8,643 nucleotides of DNA from Actinomycetota bacterium (GTDB lineage: Bacteria; Actinomycetota; Thermoleophilia; Solirubrobacterales; Solirubrobacteraceae). Below the pieces are notes generated by a model. The model was not told the origin of the DNA and searched no databases. It worked only from the letters and a program-made list of their open reading frames with translations. The position numbers were made by a program, and so were the translations under genes. Shown in pieces: positions 5,776 through 8,643 of this stretch (the first letter of the stretch is position 1; each line of letters begins with the position of its first letter). Where the stretch lies: assembly GCA_005883905.1 (NCBI GenBank), contig VAYD01000013.1:1-8643 (forward strand), in the 5' to 3' direction.

Positions 5776-7365
5776 CTAGAGACTCGCGAGCAGGGCGTCC
5801 CAGCGCTCGCCGATCGCCTCGCGGTCGTAGCGCTTCGCCGTCTCGATCGCCGCCGCGCCGAGCCGCGCGCGGCGCTCGCGGTCGCCCGCCAGCTCGCTGA
5901 CCGCGGCCCCGAGCGCCGCGATGTCGAGCTCCGGCACGAGCACCCCGTCGACCCCGTCGCTGATGATCTCCGATGGCCCGCGCGGGCAGTCGAAGCTCAC
6001 GACGGCAAGGCCCTTGCTCATCGCCTCGACGATCACCATCCCGAAGCCCTCGAAGCGCGAGCTCAGGACGAAGATCGAGCCGTGCGCGAGCGCCTCGCCG
6101 AGCTGTGCGGTCGGGCCCATCAGGAAGACGCTGGAGTAGAGGTCGCGGTCTGCGATCAGGCGGCGCAGCTCCGGGCGCTGCGGGCCGGCGCCGTGGATGC
6201 GCAGCTGCCAGTCCGGGTGCTCGCGCACGACGTCCGCGAACGCGGGGATCAGGAGGTCGAAGCCCTTCTGCGGCGTGAGCCGGCCCGCCGCGACGACCAC
6301 CTTGTTGTCGGGCGACGCGAGCCCGCCGCCGAGCGCCGGCACCGCGTTGGGGATCTGCTCGACGCGCGTGCGCGCCGCGCCGAGCATCCGCGCGTAGTCG
6401 GCGCGGTCGGCCTCGGTCAGTACCGCGAGCGCGTCGAGCTTGGCGTAGGTCCGCCCGATGTCGCGCGTCAGACCGGGCAGGTGCGAGGCGATGTTCATGT
6501 GCTCCTGCCCGACGACGGTCAGCTCCGGCGGGGCGTGGCGTGCGGCGAGCACGTTGAAGCCCGGGCGCGTCGTGACGAGCACGCCGGAGCGCATCGAGCG
6601 CAGGCGCCGCAGCAGCCGGATGTCGGTGAGCAGGCTGAGCTTCGCGTAGGTGTGGTCGTCGGGGTGCACGAGCACGCTCGGGAGCCGCGCGAGCAGGCCG
6701 CGGCGCGCGCCGCCGCGGCGGTCGTCGAGCGTCGTCACCTCCACGCCCTCGGGGAACGGGAAGAACGGCTCGTCGCGCGTGCGCACGAAGCTGACCACCT
6801 CGACCTGGCCGTGCCCGGCCAGGTGCTCGGCGAGCGTCAGGCAGGTCCGGATCGTCCCGCCCATCCCGTATGCGTGCATGAGCAGGATGCGCACGCCCTC
6901 GAACCCGTCGGGCTTGCCCGGGCGGACGAGCGCCTGGACGACGCGGGCGCAGAGCCGGTGCGCCGCGATGGCGAGCGGGCGCACGATGCGCCGGCGGACG
7001 AAGGTCGGCGTGGGCCGCTTCGGCGCCGGCTTGGGTTGCGCGGGCGCGCCGACGCGGACCGAGAGGTCGTCGTCGACGGTGTAGAACGGCTGCGCGCGGC
7101 CGCGGCGGGGCAGCGCGACGGTCCGGCGCTTGTCCGGGATCCCGTCGCCGTGCCGTCCGACACGCCGATCGCCGTCGAGCCACAGATCCCACACGCCGTC
7201 TCGGTCCATGCGCGCGAACGGCAGCTCCGCGCGCCCGTCCGCGACGGGCACGCGCACCTCCTCGCTCCCGTCGCGCCGGCGCGCGACCAGCTCTTGTCCC
7301 GCGGCGTCGACCGTGAGCTCGAGTTGCTCGGAGGCGACCACGAGCGCCGTGATCTCCGCATGCAC
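5776..7365 (-). CDS. GT4-family glycosyltransferase with extra N-terminal domain; first gene of the operon
   Basis: This 529-residue enzyme probably adds a sugar from a nucleotide sugar to a surface polymer or lipid precursor. The GT-B catalytic part runs from about 158 to 529. It includes ILLMHAYGMGGTIRTCLTLAEHL (160-182, glycine-rich acceptor-side loop), GRLTPQKGFD (361-370, with R362 and K367 as donor phosphate contacts), and RFEGFGMVIVEAM (437-449) carrying the EX7E pair E439/E447. FDCPRGPSEII (458-468) recalls the poly(glycerol/ribitol-phosphate) glycosyltransferase group, but this is weak evidence of substrate. Residues 1-105 are an added, strand-rich, acidic domain. It is joined by a Pro/Lys-rich linker (PKPAPKRPTP, 111-120) and a basic stretch. 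The GTG at 7365 was chosen because the frame upstream is antisense to the SDR gene, and because a -10-like box lies exactly 7 bases before it, suggesting leaderless translation. Confidence 0.88.
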   Translation of the reverse strand: MHAEITALVVASEQLELTVDAAGQELVARRRDGSEEVRVPVADGRAELPFARMDRDGVWDLWLDGDRRVGRHGDGIPDKRRTVALPRRGRAQPFYTVDDDLSVRVGAPAQPKPAPKRPTPTFVRRRIVRPLAIAAHRLCARVVQALVRPGKPDGFEGVRILLMHAYGMGGTIRTCLTLAEHLAGHGQVEVVSFVRTRDEPFFPFPEGVEVTTLDDRRGGARRGLLARLPSVLVHPDDHTYAKLSLLTDIRLLRRLRSMRSGVLVTTRPGFNVLAARHAPPELTVVGQEHMNIASHLPGLTRDIGRTYAKLDALAVLTEADRADYARMLGAARTRVEQIPNAVPALGGGLASPDNKVVVAAGRLTPQKGFDLLIPAFADVVREHPDWQLRIHGAGPQRPELRRLIADRDLYSSVFLMGPTAQLGEALAHGSIFVLSSRFEGFGMVIVEAMSKGLAVVSFDCPRGPSEIISDGVDGVLVPELDIAALGAAVSELAGDRERRARLGAAAIETAKRYDREAIGERWDALLASL

Positions 7366-7372
7366 CGGGCGA

Positions 7373-7378
7373 AGCGTA
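7373..7378 (-). promoter_or_regulatory. Putative -10 box (TACGCT) for the surface-glycopolymer operon
   Basis: On the minus strand TACGCT fits the actinobacterial -10 pattern TANNNT. It ends 7 bases before the GTG at 7365, so transcription would begin at or next to the start codon and give a leaderless mRNA. No good -35 is visible. It shares two bases with the opposing box of the SDR gene. Position is the main support, as such short motifs are common. Confidence 0.4.
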
Positions 7379-7382
7379 ATCT
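7377..7382 (+). promoter_or_regulatory. Putative -10 box (TAATCT) for the divergent SDR gene
   Basis: TAATCT fits TANNNT and lies 8 bases before the GTG at 7391, the spacing expected for a leaderless transcript. This AT-rich patch stands out in very GC-rich surroundings. No -35 is evident. The box overlaps the minus-strand -10, so only one polymerase could bind at a time. Confidence 0.42.
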
Positions 7383-7403
7383 GCCCGAGCGTGGATCTCG
7401 GGC
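7383..7403. repeat. Perfect 7-bp inverted repeat spanning the SDR start codon
   Basis: GCCCGAG (7383-7389) and CTCGGGC (7397-7403) are exact reverse complements around a 7-base loop containing the GTG start. It could be an operator between the two divergent promoters or an RNA hairpin at the SDR start. In DNA this GC-rich, a chance match is quite possible. Confidence 0.35.
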
Positions 7404-8101
7404 TGACCGGCAGGGTCGCGCTCGTCACGGGCGCGTCGAAGGGGATCGGCGCTGCGATCGCAGCCGAGCTCGAGGCGGAGGGCGCACGCGTGGCCCGCAG
7501 CTCGCGCAGCACCGAGCGCTTCGCGTGGGACACGAGCGACGTCGACGGCGCCGGACCGCTGGTCGACGCGGTCGAGGCCGGGCTCGGGCCCGTCGAGATC
7601 CTGGTCTGCAACACCGGCGGCCCCCCGCCGGGCGAGCCGCTCTCGTTCACGCGCGAGCAGTGGGAGACCGCGTACCGCTCGCTCGTCCTGGCGCCGATCG
7701 CGCTGATCGAACGCGTGCTGCCGCGCATGCGCGAGCGCGGATGGGGCCGCGTGCTGAACGTCGCGTCGTCGTCGGTGCGCGAGCCGATCGCGCCGCTCGT
7801 GCTCTCCAACACGCACCGTTCGGCGACCATCGCCGGGTTCAAGACGTTCGCGCGCCAGTACGCGGCAGACGGCGTGACGTTCAACAGCCTGCTGACCGGG
7901 CGGATCGCGACCGACCGCCTGCGCGACAACTACGGCTCGCTCGAGGGCGCCGAGGAGGCGGCCAAGACCCAGGTGCCTGCGGGGCGCCTCGGCACGCCCG
8001 AGGAGATGGCGGCGGCCGCCGCGTTCCTGGCGTCGGATCGCGCCGGGTACATCACCGGGGAGACGCTCGCCGTCGACGGCGGGCTGCTGCAGTCGATCTG
8101 A
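7391..8101 (+). CDS. SDR-family oxidoreductase-like protein lacking the canonical YxxxK catalytic pair
   Basis: This 236-residue Rossmann-fold protein belongs to the classical short-chain dehydrogenase/reductase family. The cofactor loop TGASKGIG (13-20), the NNAG-equivalent NTGG (74-77), NVASSS (123-128) and the C-terminal GYITGETLAVDGG (near 219-231) are all present; basic residues after the second strand (ARSSRS) hint at NADP(H). Where the Tyr and Lys of YxxxK should fall, 13 residues after the Ser, the sequence is LSNTHRSATIAGFK, so S139 and R143 occupy the positions. Similar 'LSNxxR' SDR proteins exist, as I recall, so this may be a subfamily trait. Residues 36-60 are short compared with the usual 245-255-residue enzymes. 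The GTG at 7391 fits the fold's N-terminus (VDLGLTGRVALVTG). It diverges from the operon and is not clearly part of it. Substrate is unknown. Confidence 0.88.
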   Translation: MDLGLTGRVALVTGASKGIGAAIAAELEAEGARVARSSRSTERFAWDTSDVDGAGPLVDAVEAGLGPVEILVCNTGGPPPGEPLSFTREQWETAYRSLVLAPIALIERVLPRMRERGWGRVLNVASSSVREPIAPLVLSNTHRSATIAGFKTFARQYAADGVTFNSLLTGRIATDRLRDNYGSLEGAEEAAKTQVPAGRLGTPEEMAAAAAFLASDRAGYITGETLAVDGGLLQSI

Positions 8102-8110
8102 GGCGGGCGG

Positions 8111-8643
8111 TCAGCAGGACGCCAGCTCCGCGGCGTAGAAGCGCAGGTACGCGCCGTAGTGGGCGCGCCAGTAGGCGCCCTCGTGGGCGCCGGGGTACGT
8201 GCGCAGGCGCACGCTGCGCAGCGCGCGGTCGATGGCGCGGTCGCCCGGCTGGAACGGGTCGGCGCCGCCCGCGTCGAGCCAGACGGGCGTGCCCTTGAAG
8301 AGGCTCGGATGGCGGCGGGCCGCGCCGATCACGTCGTGGCGTGCGAAGTCCTGCGCGTCGTCGAACGCGCCGGGCGCGGTCTCGCCCGCCGTCTGCCAGA
8401 GCGCCGGCGAGTGCGCGCCGACGGCGCAGAAGCGGTGCGGGTGCAGGCGCGCTATGTCCAGCGCGCCGAACCCGCCCATGCTGACCCCGCCGATCGCGAC
8501 GCGCTTGGGATCGGCGTGCAGCTCACTGATCGCCCTCGGGATCACTTCGTCGAGCACGTAGCGCGCCCACTGCGCGCCGCGCCGGTCGTGCCAGTAGCCG
8601 TGGTTGCCGCCGTTGGGGAACACGACCGCCGGCGCCCTGTCGC
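8111..8643 (-). CDS. Alpha/beta-hydrolase esterase, esterase-D/antigen-85-like (partial, 5' end outside window)
   Basis: The last 176 residues of a serine esterase/acyltransferase-fold protein are visible; the start lies beyond the window. The frame is open to the edge, so the GTG that could begin a shorter reading (8623) is internal: FPNGGNHGYW just after it is core hydrolase sequence. The triad is clear: nucleophile Ser in GGVSMGGFGA (S54 of the visible part), Asp in WLDAGGADPF (D128), and His in PGAHEGAYWRAH (H153). The HxxxYW arrangement is typical of the putative-esterase family PF00756, which includes S-formylglutathione hydrolase, feruloyl esterases and mycolyltransferases. Whether it has a signal peptide cannot be seen. 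It converges with the SDR gene, leaving 9 bases between their stops, and I see no convincing terminator there. The substrate cannot be deduced. Confidence 0.88.
   Translation of the reverse strand, partial: DRAPAVVFPNGGNHGYWHDRRGAQWARYVLDEVIPRAISELHADPKRVAIGGVSMGGFGALDIARLHPHRFCAVGAHSPALWQTAGETAPGAFDDAQDFARHDVIGAARRHPSLFKGTPVWLDAGGADPFQPGDRAIDRALRSVRLRTYPGAHEGAYWRAHYGAYLRFYAAELASC

Noticed and set aside
5030..7816. 928-codon minus-strand frame overlapping GT4 and the phosphotransferase
   Set aside because: It is a shifted frame of two recognisable genes, and its product is Arg/Pro-rich with no family features.
7366..7929. Upstream in-frame extension of the GT4 gene (188 more codons)
   Set aside because: It is antisense to the SDR gene with its intact Rossmann motifs, and its translation has no glycosyltransferase features.
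8085..8120. Possible shared terminator between the convergent SDR and esterase genes
   Set aside because: Only a weak 5-base CTGCT/AGCAG pairing with a 22-base loop and no T-run on either side.
5317..8298. 993-codon open frame on the plus strand, antisense to the GT4 and phosphotransferase genes
   Set aside because: Its translation is Arg/Ala/Asp-rich low-complexity sequence with no domain, and it lies opposite genes with clear catalytic motifs. Frames this long arise by chance in such GC-rich DNA.

Overview
The window is very GC-rich (roughly 70% by eye, not counted). Genes are tightly packed, with GTG and TTG starts and few Shine-Dalgarno sequences. Together with the protein families present, this suggests a high-GC actinobacterium. 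My guess is Thermoleophilia/Solirubrobacterales (Conexibacter- or Solirubrobacter-like), but no marker gene here proves it. The extreme GC content opens long antisense frames everywhere, and these are not genes. There is no gene-free stretch over 300 bases: the largest gap between genes is about 25 bases.

Region 1 (7365 down to 1, minus strand) is one eight-gene operon, cut at its 3' end by the window edge. In transcription order it encodes: a GT4 glycosyltransferase with an extra N-terminal domain (7365-5776); a CDP-alcohol phosphotransferase fused to a second membrane domain resembling DUF5941 (5763-4531); a sugar-nucleotidyltransferase-fold enzyme resembling cytidylyltransferases for small alcohol phosphates (4534-3800); a glycerol-1-phosphate-dehydrogenase-like enzyme (3794-2757); a second CDP-alcohol phosphotransferase with an altered active-site motif (2779-2024); a GT2 glycosyltransferase (2027-1170); and the permease (1151-285) and ATPase (307-1, partial) of a Wzm/Wzt-type ABC exporter. 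Genes overlap (ATGA junctions at 4531-4534 and 2024-2027; 23-base overlaps at 2757-2779 and 285-307) or lie 5-18 bases apart, so they are probably translated together.

Read as a pathway, the dehydrogenase would make sn-glycerol-1-phosphate or a related polyol phosphate, and the nucleotidyltransferase would activate it as a CDP-alcohol. The two phosphotransferases would then build phosphodiester bonds in the membrane, the two glycosyltransferases would add sugars, and the ABC transporter would export the product. The candidate 'system' is therefore a phosphodiester-containing surface glycolipid or glycopolymer built from sn-glycerol-1-phosphate, the enantiomer typical of archaeal lipids. The individual families are recognised from motifs; the assembled pathway is inference.

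Region 2 (7391-8101, plus strand) is a divergent SDR-fold gene that lacks the canonical Tyr/Lys catalytic pair. Only 25 bases separate its start from that of the operon. Those bases hold two back-to-back -10-like boxes positioned for leaderless transcripts. Region 3 (8643-8111, minus strand) is the C-terminal part of an alpha/beta-hydrolase esterase, convergent with the SDR gene and entering from outside the window. Neither gene has an obvious link to the operon.
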